Below are positions 21,968-31,883 of a DNA stretch of 64,000 nucleotides, in pieces; the first letter of the stretch is position 1, and each line of letters opens with the position of its first letter. The stretch covers positions 69,749,345-69,813,344 of the forward strand of contig OX328096.1 in the NCBI GenBank assembly GCA_946811185.2. The letters run 5' to 3'. This stretch comes from Hippopus hippopus. Lineage: Eukaryota > Mollusca > Bivalvia > Cardiida > Cardiidae. A program made the translations under genes and the position numbers. The notes under the pieces are model-generated. The model made no database searches and was not told where the DNA came from. It saw only the letters and a list, made by a program, of their open reading frames with translations.

Positions 21968-22033
21968 CTTTACAGACAATATAGATCAAGATCAGACTGC
22001 AAAGAATGTGCATTATGATCTTTGATCTATACC
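21968..22033. mobile_element. MITE-A hairpin 2 (decayed)
   Basis: CCTTTACAGACAATATAGAT, CAAGATCAGACTGCAAAGAA, then GATCTTTGATCTATACC. Confidence 0.75.
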
Positions 22034-22120
22034 TTTCTTTTGTGTTAACAATATTGTGGTAGATAATTGTGAAATTATATTGCTATTTTCACTTTTTTTT
22101 CCAGACTAGAAAAAGTCCAT

Positions 22121-22339
22121 TTAACTCTTTACCAAACGACAAAATTCTAGACTGCAAATTGAAAGTATTTGCAAACGACAAATTAAACTGTTGATCAAGT
22201 GATGATTACTTCTTTTTGATGGGGTAGGAAACATTTAGGAAAAAGTAAAAAAACTGGTTACTAACATTTTCTTGTTTTCCAACAATGTTTTCACAAGCTT
22301 TTTTTCTTGGAATCATTGAATTATGTGGTAGAGGGTTAA
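22121..22339 (+). mobile_element. MITE-C copy 12
   Basis: TTAACTCTTTACCAAACGAC, TATTTGCAAACGACAAATTA, hairpin decayed to AAACTGGTTACTAACATTTT, GTGGTAGAGGGTTAA. Confidence 0.8.
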
Positions 22340-22814
22340 ATTGCATTCCAGGGATTAAAAGAATTTGTGTATTTCAGTACATGTTTTTTTTTGACTATTT
22401 TGGATATTTAATCAGTTCATTACAAAGATTAGATGGATATAACATTAGTCATGACATGTTACAGAAATAAATGACTTAAAATGATAAAACTGTTTCTTTT
22501 TGCTGTCCCACATTCAGGTATCTCTCCAACTGGAGATAAAAACAGCTTTTTATGCTCATGAAGCTGTAGCTTCAAAACGGAGAAATTGCTTGTAAAAGTT
22601 GATTGCTTATCAACCCATTAAGTTTTTGATGCTACTGGAAAAGTACATTTTCCTCTGCTATAGGTATATATCCTAAATGGAAGGTGAAATGGGGTTGGTA
22701 AATCTATAAATAGCTGGTTAAGTATAGGTTTGATTTGTTTGTGGAAGAAAGACAAAAGTTTATGAAAGGAATACACAGATTATGTTCTGGTTGTATGGTG
22801 TTTTACATCATTAT
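22340..22814. other. No recognised feature
   Basis: Part of the Harbinger interior. AT-rich, with no domain, RNA gene or known repeat recognised. Confidence 0.5.
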
Positions 22815-23055
22815 CACTATTATTTCAGTTTTATCACGGTGGCCAGTGCACCTGTTCATGCTTTCCTGTAACATTTGTTACCAGTTCTCCCCACAATATT
22901 CTCAAAACAATGATCTGTAGTGAGAGAGGAATGACTCCTGTCACAATGACTATCATCAATCCTCAGAAAGAAATTGACTGAGCTGCGGATCAAACTAGTG
23001 ACCTCTGTTCTCAAGTCTTGTACACTACCGACTGAGATACCGAAGCTTGGTAGAT
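22815..23055 (-). mobile_element. SINE-D copy 5 with tRNA-like head
   Basis: Tail TTTTATCACGGTGGCCAGTG, body CCACAATATTCTCAAAACAA and GAGAGAGGAATGACTCCTGT, then the head on the minus strand: GGTATCTCAGTCGGTAGTGT (A box) and CTAGTTTGATCCGCAG (B box). About 25 bp of the body is missing relative to copy 6 at 36551. Confidence 0.85.
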
Positions 23056-23261
23056 TATGCTCTAGACATGTAGTCGTATCCAATTATTGGAAAAACTGAA
23101 GAAGCCCTTTTTTTTCGTCTTAAGATCCCTTTCTGAAGTCACTGACGCAAATTTAATGACGTCAAAGGCCAAAGTTCTTGATACAAATTAAATTTCTGAC
23201 TACATGAATGTTAAAAAAAGTTAAGATAGTAGGGAACATCCCTTTGTGAAAAAATGTTATT

Positions 23262-23330
23262 ACATCGGATTTGAACCCCGAAATCCTTCTCCGGAGACAG
23301 ATGCCTTATCCATTAGTGAATTCACGTTCA
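23262..23330 (-). mobile_element. tRNA-Arg-like pseudogene or SINE head
   Basis: On the minus strand CACTAATGGATAAGGCATCT, then TCTCCGGAGA and GGGGTTCAAATCC look like the D arm, anticodon loop (CCG) and T arm of a tRNA-Arg. The acceptor stem does not pair convincingly, so I call it tRNA-derived and not a gene. Confidence 0.55.
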
Positions 23331-23589
23331 CGTAGAGGTGTAGATTATCATAATTAAATATAGCATACATTCCCTGGTGCATGGATATGGTCTTTGTTTT
23401 AAAAGAAAATAGGGTGTTATATTGTGGGGAAAATCAATAAGACTTTACTATTTGCTCTTATTTCTAAGTCACTTTCGACATTCAGGGTACAGTCCCGACA
23501 GGGGAGACTACTGTACACATTGTTTTATCACCCAGGAAAGTCCAAGGTCTCCTGCAAACTTTTAGCTTTTAATGAAGGCCATCCCATCT

Positions 23590-24115
23590 TCAGATGGACA
23601 TTAAATTTTAATGTGGGTCCCATCAACGCATCCCACAACACCAGAAAAAACTGACGATCTCGAAAAACCCATGTCGTGTGGTCCATCGTTTGTCCCCGGA
23701 CGTCGGGAATTCTATGTAGGTCTACCGGTAGATCTAGATCTACGTCTCTCAAAGTAAACAATGTCTTTTTGATTCTAACCCTTGCGATGGTTCTGGACAC
23801 AGTACGGATATCTACCCCAAATGTGTCCCCAAAATAAACCACGATAAGCCTTAGGACAATTTTAAGCCTAGCTAGGCTAGATCTTGATGTCAACGATAAG
23901 TTACGATTCGTCCCGTGTAGAAGTCGATCCCCTGATAGGTTTTCTAGTCTGTCTGTACAGGGATCATACAAATACAATCTCTTGTCTAATTTCGCCGCAT
24001 CAAACCCAAATCTACATCGTCGTCGAAGTTTTTTGTCGTCAAATTGGTAAGTTTGCACATGTAATTGTCGAGATTGCCTCGGTTGTCTAGCCACCGGTGT
24101 AATAAGGGCGGCCAT
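23590..24115 (-). pseudogene. Harbinger (HARBI1-like) transposase, 5' part
   Basis: From ATG 24115 (MAALITPVARQ) the frame encodes a HARBI1-type N-terminal region: LRRRCRFGFD opening, TNRNLSLTS near residue 70, then FGDTFGVDIRTVSRTIARV, the helix-turn-helix that precedes the nuclease. Near 23640 a T-run carries a frameshift. In the neighbouring frame FSGVVGCVDGTHIKI follows, which is the first catalytic D motif (VDGTHI) of the DDE nuclease. A TAA and CPSEDGMAFI come next, after which similarity stops. The second D and the E are absent, so no nuclease could form. It lies just inside the right TIR and reads inward, as in autonomous Harbinger elements. Confidence 0.8.
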
Positions 24116-24370
24116 GTTGTTTTTTGGTTAAATGGTTAACCGGTATAGTGGAGGTGGGTTAAATTTAACCGGAATTTGATTCTGGTTAAAGTTAACCAGA
24201 CCTTTATACAGTCGCTAACCAATAATTTAACCCAAACTCTCTCCTAACCAAACTTTTAACCCAGTGGTTAAATTTAACCAACGTTTATACAATCGGGTGC
24301 TGGTGCATATCAATCCACTAGATACAGCCGAGGGATTTGATGGCTCCCATCACCCGAGGTATGCCGAATG

Positions 24371-25589
24371 ATTTCATAGCGCGGTAAAACTGCTCGTTCA
24401 TGACGTAACAATGACGTAAAATCGTGACGTCATTATAGTATTGAACATTTGCAGATTTTGTCGATTTATTATTAGAAGTACAATACGCTAGAATTAAGCT
24501 GAAAATAAGATTGTTAGAACCCAGCAAAGTGACAATGAGTTTTCAGCTCTCTCTGAATTTACTGCTGTAGATCTATTTCTTTTTCGATATTCAGTGAAAA
24601 TAAATTCAGCTAGCAATTTGCTAATTTTTTTTTCAGGGAGCTATGAAAAAAAAATTTCAGCCAATCAGAACTCGCCAATGTTCATGAAAAAAATTAAATA
24701 TTGCATTATTACTGTCTAAATCTAGAATGATGCAAAGAATGTTCTAGAGAGTAGGCTATAGTCGGTGAGAATAGATCAAGATGCGAGTAAAACATTAAGA
24801 GCACATCTTAAGGCACAGAACGGCCATAAATTGCATGAATAACTGGACTCAGTAGAGGACTACATTACGGTATGCTTACGGTGTCCATTTGAACTGTCCC
24901 GCAACATGTCAGTAAAAGCATGAACCTCAAAGTGGCTTAAAATCATAGCTTAAAGCGGGAGAACATTGATAGCAAGTTTTTGGCCACAGAACACCCTGAA
25001 ATTGCATAAATAGGCCTACGTGTAGCTGACAGAGAACCACTTTATGGTACTGTATGGTTACGCTGTACAATTATTCTTTGGTCCAAACATGTCAGTACAG
25101 CATACATTTGAGACATCGCAAATTTGATTATATGAAACAGTAATTCGCTTGATTGGTAATAAAACTAGACAGAATCTAAAATCTATAGTATCCATTGCTA
25201 GGAACCTGCCATGAGATACTTTAAGTGCGATTACACCTATTAAATATTAATATACCCGAGATAATCTGGCCTTTCGGTGATGAGTATTTTTTGTCGATCC
25301 TGTAGCTGACTGCTTTGGAAAATAACATGGGAAAATGGGCAACTTTTTTAAAAGTGCCTTCTGTGCTGCTCAAAAACAATCTTTGCCTTTCCTTCCATTT
25401 TTCGGCGTAGCTGTGTAATCTGGGTTTTGACCTAGATCTTGTATTAGTCTCGAATGAATGAACAGTAAAATGCGATTGGTTTAAATCGTGGACTTGTTCA
25501 TTCTGCAGACCTCTGCTTGTCTTTTGCGGGTCTATTTGCGTTTCCATTTATGACACCAATATAATAAAGATACATGTTTACTCGTATTA
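24371..25589. other. Body of repeat J, no gene
   Basis: Includes CATGACGTAACAATGACGTA / GTGACGTCATTATAGTA-like words, also seen near 42400-42440. No coding region was recognised. Confidence 0.5.
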
Positions 25590-25978
25590 TGGCAGTTTTC
25601 AGTCAATTTTAACCAATTTCATTCTTGTTTTATGAAACTATAATCATTCTTGTACCTTCATGCCAAATGTTGCCCTTGATGGCTGCAAGACTGCACAGAT
25701 TACGACGGATAGAAAATGCATTTCATGTTTTGGAGGCCTTCAAAGCAATCGCTGTTGTCGTTTCCGGTTTAAAACAGGGACAAGTCTCATGTGTTTTTCT
25801 ATCCCTTACACCATGTATGTTGGTAATCTATCTGTGTTGACACATCTGAGCAATTCTACACATTTTCCAGTTTTAGAAGTTTTTTTTTTCCCCTCTCTCT
25901 ATCTGTAAGGATGTATCTTTAAGTGTTGCTACTTTAAACGATATCCCGTGGCCCTAATTCATACCTTAGCATATATAA

Positions 25979-26241
25979 TTGGGCCATGCTCTGGCCAAAG
26001 GAGGCCCAATGCATCTCTTTGATTCATTATACGAAGCAAGACATAACCTAATCACGTTTCCATAAAATACATTTTGTCATACAACCGACTGAATCATGAG
26101 GTAGAATGGTCCTTTGATATGCAAAAAATTTGAAGATAGCGAAAAGTTTCGGCCCATGTCAGCCTGCGCGGACTGCGCAGGCTGACATGGGTCGATACTT
26201 TTCGCAAATGCAATAAGTCCCTTTGCACAGAGCATGGCTAA
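25979..26241 (-). mobile_element. MITE-B copy 10
   Basis: GGGCCATGCTCTGGCCAAAG, CATGAGGTAGAATGGTCCTT, hairpin GTCAGCCTGCGCGGACTGCG, CAGAGCATGGCTAAT. Confidence 0.9.
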
Positions 26242-26502
26242 TTATATAGTAAGCGAGAACCCTTGTCTTTAGCATGAATTGGTGAACTAACATTTTTCAT
26301 GCGTTACCCCATAACCCAGTATTGCACAGTCGCCATGTCGTTCAAGGCACACCAGCTTTAGCAGCAACCTTTCCATTCCCAAGTATCAGTTCAATTAACA
26401 TCTAAGAACGTAAAATATATCGCATTGAAAATTGCACTCTTCAACAAAATACAAAATCAAGCGGAAAAAAATGAGATCGCTGGAGTGGTGTCTTTTAAAC
26501 CT

Positions 26503-26706
26503 TATGCTGCTAAGCTCGACACAAAGACCTTTTGCGGACAGTGTAGATCAAGATCAGACTGCACAGAACGTGCAGTCTGATCTTCGATCTACACTGTCCG
26601 ATGAGGAGATATTTTTAATCCTACAAAATAACTTTGAAGTAGTGAATTTTTGGTTTTTACTATCGACTTTTAGGTATCATCCAACTCTTTCAGCAGGATA
26701 AGGGTT
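26503..26706 (+). mobile_element. MITE-A copy 3, near full length
   Basis: CTGCTAAGCTCGACACAAAG, then GCGGACAGTGTAGATCAAGA and its mirror ending CTACACTGTCCGA (26535-26601, almost perfect), AATAACTTTGAAGTAG, TTTTACTATCGACTTT, GCAGGATAAGGGTTAA. Confidence 0.9.
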
Positions 26707-27325
26707 AATTATGTTTCTCCTTATTGAAATACCGAAAGTTTCAATATTCATATTAAAGTACCTCTTTCGCCGTCTATTTTTTTTTTTGAAATGTAAGATC
26801 TGCCATGAGTTGACATTTGAGTTGATACAATCTTATCAAACGAGTCTAGAAAAAGGCGAGCCTCTGACAAGCCAATCAACTTTTTTTTTTTCATAGACTT
26901 TCATAGAATTTTATTTCAAAGCCAGAGAATATCAGATTTTTGTTATAACATAACTGTATCTCAAGAATGATAGTTCATGATATCTTTAAATGTACGCTTT
27001 CGTGTACATGATCATTGAAATTTACACGAAGCCTATGTAAGCTTCTTTGAGAGATTTTTATGTCACGGGTGAAAAATAGTTCCCAAGAAACTTGCATAAC
27101 ATAATGATTTTGTTTTGAATCTAAAGATGATGAAATTCTCAGCCCTATCATCATCAGTAATTTTGACAGTTTATTTCGCAGAGACATGTTGGTCAGCAAT
27201 GTTTCAGAAAGGAAGCGTATGATTACAGAAGGCTTGGCCAAATACAGGACTGTTGCTTCAGGACTATTTGCTTATCTCTTGCGTGTGTAAGACATAGAAG
27301 ATATTTTTGGTTTCGGTGAAAGATA
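26707..27325. other. No recognised feature
   Basis: AT-rich; short frames on both strands without family features. Confidence 0.5.
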
Positions 27326-27428
27326 GAATTTTATTTCATCTCGTGAACATCATCGGTAATATTTTCACGAGTGGTGCAGCCATGAGTGAAAATATTACCG
27401 ATGATATTCACGAGATGAAGTAAATTTC
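27326..27428. mobile_element. Hairpin element N4
   Basis: Arms ATTTCATCTCGTGAACATCA and GATATTCACGAGATGAAGTA pair over about 45 bases through CGGTAATATTTTCAC. The loop GAGTGGTGCAGCCATGA is short. Confidence 0.85.
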
Positions 27429-28018
27429 GACCTTACATTTAAAAAATTCCATTTATTTCATACTTCTAACCCCTTTTAGATCTAAAGAACAATTATGTAT
27501 TATCCACAAAGCAGTTCTGTATCATCGGCAAATATTCAGGCTGTTTTAAGGACTTTCTTTAAAATCCAGCACAGCTGTTTAAGGTAATTACCCGTGGCGT
27601 CCCCCACCCCCTTCCACATAAGAACGCTTTACAATTTTACGTAAAGCGCAAGAAATGTAGGAGAACTACTGTTTCCGCCTTCAACTGGGAAGTTAGAAAA
27701 TATGAAATCGGTATTTTTCACTGGTCGTAACCATGAAATATCAAGCCATAACCCACCATTATTTCTCGATACACTACCGAAAAGCACGAAATAAAAGGAA
27801 TTTCGTAATGGCTGTATTACTCTAAAAACAAGGGTAGTCATGTGATATACATGTATATCTTTCTTGGTTTTTTTTAGCTTTTATTCAGGTATATCTCATG
27901 TCTTTACCAATATTTAATACAGATATTTTTTTAATTAGTCAACGGTTAATTTGTTTCAGAATCTTATGAGCCATTCAAATTATAGCTCATTAAAAAATTC
28001 AGAAATCTAAAGTTTTAA
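27429..28018. other. No recognised feature
   Basis: No repeat family, domain or RNA gene recognised. Confidence 0.45.
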
Positions 28019-28072
28019 TTTAACTCTTTGCCAAACATCCCAAGTTTTAATGACCCTGAGAAAGTTGTGGTT
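28019..28072 (-). mobile_element. MITE-C fragment 13
   Basis: TTAACTCTTTGCCAAACATC and TTTTAATGACCCTGAGAAAG only. Confidence 0.65.
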
Positions 28073-28609
28073 ATCATCATCCCTAAAATAATATTTAAAG
28101 AATGAAAAAAAAAATGAAGAGATTCTTACCACATATCGATACTCCGATAAGGAATAACCCAATAATCCAGAACCGCATTTTCAAACAGATTTTTTTTAAT
28201 GAATTGCCAAAATAAATATATCTTATTTGATCGAGCACAATCCAGTTAGCAAATTCTTCAAAAGCTCCAATCACAAATATAAAATTCAATTTGAAAATTG
28301 CGAACTGCCTCCTCTTCAGTGAACATAACTAATCGGCGAAAAAACTACCCCCATGGAACTCCGACTGACGTTTGAAGCAGTAGTTCCAATGAATAAGTGT
28401 TAATTAGTTTTGCGTTCAGCTTTTGAAATACCGGATATTCCTCTTACACATATTCGAATGCCTTGGTTTTTGCCCGTATGACAAACGTCATTCGGATACA
28501 TCGCATACCTCTGTTGACAATATGTTCTCCGAAATGTTAGCACAGGAAAGAATTGTCAATATTTTCTGATGCGTGATTAATCCCTAAAGCGGTAAGCTCA
28601 AATAAAGTT
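28073..28609. other. No recognised feature
   Basis: AT-rich with no coding or repeat signature I can name. Confidence 0.45.
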
Positions 28610-28829
28610 GTTTTTGTGGAAAATGTAGAAAAGGATAAGATTGCCTTTTTATGGACAGTGTAGATCAAAGATCAGACTGCACTGTACGTGCAGTCTGATT
28701 TTTGATCTACACCGTCCGCTATTTTTTAAGATATTTTGGCAAAAAAAAAAGACCTTGGGATTGCAATGCTTTGCTCTGCTTTCCCCATTTAGACAGTACA
28801 TTTCATTTATCTAACGCTTAAAGGGTTAA
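28610..28829 (+). mobile_element. MITE-A copy 4
   Basis: Hairpin 28652-28719: GGACAGTGTAGATCAAAGAT, CAGACTGCACTGTACGTGCA and mirror, CTACACCGTCCGC. The end CGCTTAAAGGGTTAAAT is the usual terminal word. Confidence 0.85.
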
Positions 28830-29019
28830 ATCAGATATCGCACAAAAGCAATGAGTCCACTATTGCACAATACATTGTTGCTATAAGCAAGAAAAACCCT
28901 GATTCGAGCCGCGCTGTTCGCACACGCCATAAAAAATTTATGGAAGTATACTTGGACGAGACCCTACAACGTCACTGCATCTGTACCGTCCGCTTGTTTT
29001 AGTCAGACCTATTTATATA

Positions 29020-29250
29020 TGAGCCATGCTTTGGCAAAATGGGGCTTAATGCATCTCCGTGATGCATTATACCAAGCAAGCAATCAAATAGATATGGATC
29101 CATAATAGCCACTTTTTTTAACAACCGACATATTCACGAGGTAGACTGGTCCTTTGGCATACAGAAAATTGACGAACAGCGAAAAGTTTCGGCACAGGTC
29201 AGCCTGCGCGGACTGCGCAGGCTGACCTGGGTCGATACTTTTAGCAGATT
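29020..29250 (-). mobile_element. MITE-B copy 11
   Basis: TGAGCCATGCTTTGGCAAAA, CACGAGGTAGACTGGTCCTT, hairpin GGTCAGCCTGCGCGGACTGC. The right terminal repeat is replaced after TTAGCAGATTG. Confidence 0.85.
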
Positions 29251-29274
29251 GTATTTTCAGTGGATCGTATTTTT

Positions 29275-29528
29275 GAATGGCGCTCTGGCAAAAGATGGTT
29301 CAATGCATCTTAATAATGCATTATACCAAGCAAGTCGTCGTAATATAGATCCATTTTGTTTAATAAATCCGGATGAATCATGAGGTAGAGTGCTCCTTTG
29401 ATATGCTGATTATGTACAATTAGTAAAACGTTTTGACCCAAGTCAGTCTAAGCGGACTGCGCAGTCTGACATGAATCGATAGATTTTTCAGATGCATTAA
29501 ACATTCTTTTCACAGAGCAAGACTCAGT
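29275..29528 (-). mobile_element. MITE-B copy 12
   Basis: GAATGGCGCTCTGGCAAAAG, CATGAGGTAGAGTGCTCC, hairpin weakened to GTCAGTCTAAGCGGACTGCG, CACAGAGCAAGACTCA. Directly follows copy 11 in the same orientation. Confidence 0.8.
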
Positions 29529-29790
29529 ATATATGTGCTTTGGCTTTTCACCAGTAAACAGTACAGCAGGAGTTCTGTTACTCATATGACCAATCAGAAC
29601 TGCTACTCCACCATTTTTTTTTCACTTGAGATGGATGCTCCATAAAATACTTCGAATTAACAAGGATATTCAAATCTGTACATGTTTGAAGAATCGATAT
29701 TTCACTGTGGTTCAATGTCCCGTAGCGCCGCGTGGATTCACACCTGGGAGAGGCAGGGTGATAATGAGATTCTGACCTGGCTATTAGACC

Positions 29791-30012
29791 TTAACCCTTA
29801 AATTGCTAAATAAGTTAAATCAAACTTTCCAGCCGATAGTAAAAAAAACAACAAAATATTTCAATCTTTTAAGTAATGGGAAAGGGGGCAGAAAATATCT
29901 CCTCATCGGACAATATAGATTCAAGATCAGATTTCACGTTCTGTGCAGTCTGATCTTGATCTGCGCTGGCCGCAAAAGCGACTGGAATCGACCTAAGCAG
30001 CCTAAGGTTTAA
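29791..30012 (-). mobile_element. MITE-A copy 5, full length
   Basis: TTAACCCTTAAATTGCTAAA to CAGCCTAAGGTTTAA (222 bp). Hairpin at 29907-29972: GGACAATATAGATTCAAGAT and TGATCTTGATCTGCGCTGG. A 69-codon frame across it is incidental. Confidence 0.85.
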
Positions 30013-30041
30013 GGCGCCTTTCATAACTATAGTTGCCTTTA

Positions 30042-30102
30042 CAGCCAGTGTAGATCATGACCAGACTGCACAGAACGTGCAGTTAGATGTTTAATCTATC
30101 AG
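30042..30102. mobile_element. MITE-A hairpin 6
   Basis: CAGCCAGTGTAGATCATGAC, CAGACTGCACAGAACGTGCA, then a degraded second arm. Confidence 0.75.
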
Positions 30103-30382
30103 CTTTGCTGAAAGATTGTGGAGCAAAATAAACATGAAATTACGAGTACAATTACTCAGGTTTGGTTTGTAGATTGGGAATAATCATTGGGTTTATCTGG
30201 CGCTCTAAAAATTAAAAAAATATAAATGTAGTGTCATGAAATACGATACGGCATTAATTTTTACGATGCTTCCCTAAAAGCCTATTCAGTGGTCGCCCAA
30301 AGGCGTGGTTAGGTCTAACATGATATTCAAGAACCAACTCTGGAATTTGTTGCGGTTAACAGCGAAGTAAATGGAATCAGTT

Positions 30383-30639
30383 ATGTTCTAGGAAAAGGGG
30401 CTTTACTTCATATGCAAAAAGTAACGACCCATGTCAGCCTGCGCAGTCCGCGCAGGCTGACCTGGGTCGAAACTTTTTGCCATTGGGAAATTTTCTGCTT
30501 GTCAGAGGACCATTCTACCTCAGAATTCAGTCGGTTGTTCGTCAAAATGTATTTTATGGATTTATAAGTATATGATGATTTGCTTGGTATTATGTATCAC
30601 GGAGATGCATAAGCCCCTTTTTGCTAGAGTATGGCTCTA
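30383..30639 (+). mobile_element. MITE-B copy 13
   Basis: CTAGGAAAAGGGGCTTTACT, hairpin GTCAGCCTGCGCAGTCCGCG with mirror, GCTAGAGTATGGCTC. Confidence 0.85.
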
Positions 30640-30693
30640 ATGAAATACATGTATTACGACAATCTGCATTTCTGTGTGGTCGGATCAGGTCGA

Positions 30694-30913
30694 GTTGCGT
30701 GTGTAAAGAGGTTCATACCCGATGAGACCAAAGGTCTGCGCAAGCTGATATGGAGCGAAACCTTTTGCTATGGACCAATTTTTCTGCTTGTCAAACGCCC
30801 ATGCTACTCCATGATTCAGCTGGATTTTATTCAGATGTATCCATACCATGCAACTACTTGCTTGGTATAATGCATAACGAAGATGCATTTAAATCTCCTT
30901 TTCCCAGAGTGCC
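30694..30913 (+). mobile_element. MITE-B copy 14 (decayed)
   Basis: GTGTAAAGAGGTTCATACCC, hairpin reduced to GGTCTGCGCAAGCTGATATG, TTGCTTGGTATAATGCATAA. Confidence 0.75.
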
Positions 30914-30925
30914 GCCAAATAATAT

Positions 30926-31172
30926 AAGCCACGCTCTGGACAAAAGGGGCTTTAGTGTATTTCTATGATGGATTAAACAGAGCAAGTCATCGTAGTATTA
31001 TGGATCAATAAAACCCGTTTTCTGTAACAACTGACTGAATCCTACACCTTTTACATACACAAAATTTACCAAAAGCAAAAACTTTCTACCCATATCAGCC
31101 TGCGCTGACTGCGCAGGCTGACATGGGCCGATACTTTGTACAGAGGCATTAAGTCCCCTTTTGACTCAATTA
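30926..31172 (-). mobile_element. MITE-B copy 15
   Basis: ATAAGCCACGCTCTGGACAA, hairpin ATCAGCCTGCGCTGACTGCG, CATTAAGTCCCCTTTTGACT. Confidence 0.85.
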
Positions 31173-31227
31173 TACTGTGTTTATGTTGAATTGGTCAGGC
31201 TGGTTTGTCTAGAGTATTTCTCAGAGT

Positions 31228-31289
31228 ATCGGACAGTATAGATTAGTTATCAGAAGATATACTTTGCATTGTGATCTAGCCAGTCCGCA
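31228..31289. mobile_element. MITE-A hairpin 7 (decayed)
   Basis: ATCGGACAGTATAGATTAGT and GTGATCTAGCCAGTCCGC; central part badly eroded. Confidence 0.65.
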
Positions 31290-31325
31290 GAAACACTGTA
31301 TAACGTCATTTTCACGCTTGGAGTT

Positions 31326-31539
31326 ATAAAGCACAAGTCATCATATAGTGATGGATCCGTAAAATCTAATTTTGTCTAACAACCGAGTCAATCATGAATT
31401 AGACTGGGTCTTTGTCATGCAAAAACTAATCGATAGCAGAAAGTATCGATTTAGGTCAGCCTACACGGACTTTACAGGCTGACCTGGTTCGATACTTTTA
31501 GCAGAAGTATTTAACCCTCTTTTTAGAGAGAATGGCTCA
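31326..31539 (-). mobile_element. MITE-B copy 16 (left end lost)
   Basis: GCACAAGTCATCATATAGTG, CAACCGAGTCAATCATGA, GGTCAGCCTACACGGACTTT, GAGAGAATGGCTCAA. Confidence 0.8.
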
Positions 31540-31596
31540 ATTGTACCGGTATTGTATATAATCATGTTGAAGTTTCCAGCCTGATTTCTCAAAACG

Positions 31597-31660
31597 TCGG
31601 ACAGTGTAGATCAGTGATCGAACTACGGTTTTCTGTGCATCTTGACCAACCAAGTCCGCA
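31597..31660. mobile_element. MITE-A hairpin 8 (decayed)
   Basis: GTCGGACAGTGTAGATCAGT and ACCAAGTCCGC with an eroded centre. Confidence 0.65.
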
Positions 31661-31883
31661 AAAATAAAACTTCATAATGTCATATGCATGCTGGGAGTTA
31701 TAAAGCTCAAATTCCAAAAGCATCATAAAAAGTTCAAAATTTAATCATAATTCTGTTAGTCAATTAAAAAAAAAACGAGCCTGCCATTCTTCAGGGTATA
31801 AAAACCTAAACTGCTTAAATAAATTAATTAGAATTTTCCATGCCAAAGAAATACTCCCAATTACTGCCATTTTAAGCTTTCTT

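Larger units (their letters stand above)
18854..24299 (-). mobile_element. PIF/Harbinger-type DNA transposon, 5.4 kb, defective
   Basis: The left end CACCCGATTGTATAAACG and right end CGTTTATACAATCGGGTG are an exact 18-bp inverted pair, extended by GTTGGTTAAATT. About 150 bp at each end is packed with GGTTAA/TTAACC words in both orientations. A broken Harbinger transposase frame lies inside the right end on the minus strand. The middle is AT-rich and holds SINE-D, MITE-A and MITE-C copies. The empty site is seen at about 35271. The family makes 3-bp target duplications, but no clean 3-bp repeat is visible here. Confidence 0.8.
18537..25918 (+). repeat. Dispersed repeat J, copy 2, carrying the Harbinger element
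   Basis: The left part (18537-18853: ACTCGTCACAACTCGGCC, TTCCGTACCTACATCTAACC, CGGAATTGATA) and the part just right of the insertion (24300-24370: GGTGCATATCAATCCACTAG, CATCACCCGAGG) are collinear with 34939-35320. The far right part (25590-25918: CATGCCAAATGTTGCCCTTG, GCAAGACTGCACAGATTACG, GATAGAAAATGCATTTCATG) is collinear with 42770-43091 and partly 45470-46032. Those three end at ATCTTTAA, so TTAA probably marks the element edge. Without the 5.4-kb insertion the copy would be about 1.9 kb. No transposase is visible in J. Confidence 0.65.
30926..31715 (-). repeat. Two-unit tandem of MITE-B plus MITE-A, period about 367 bp
   Basis: Unit 1 has MITE-B 30926-31172 and an A-type hairpin at 31228-31289. 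Unit 2 has MITE-B 31326-31539 and an A-type hairpin at 31597-31660. Flanking words repeat too: TGTTGAATTGG..AGGCTGGTTT versus TGTTGAAGTTTCCAGCCTG, and TGGAGTTATAAAGC after each hairpin. Confidence 0.75.

Noticed and set aside
23262..23330. Functional tRNA-Arg gene
   Set aside because: D arm, anticodon loop and T arm look right, but the acceptor stem does not pair and the anticodon stem is imperfect, so it is listed as tRNA-derived only.
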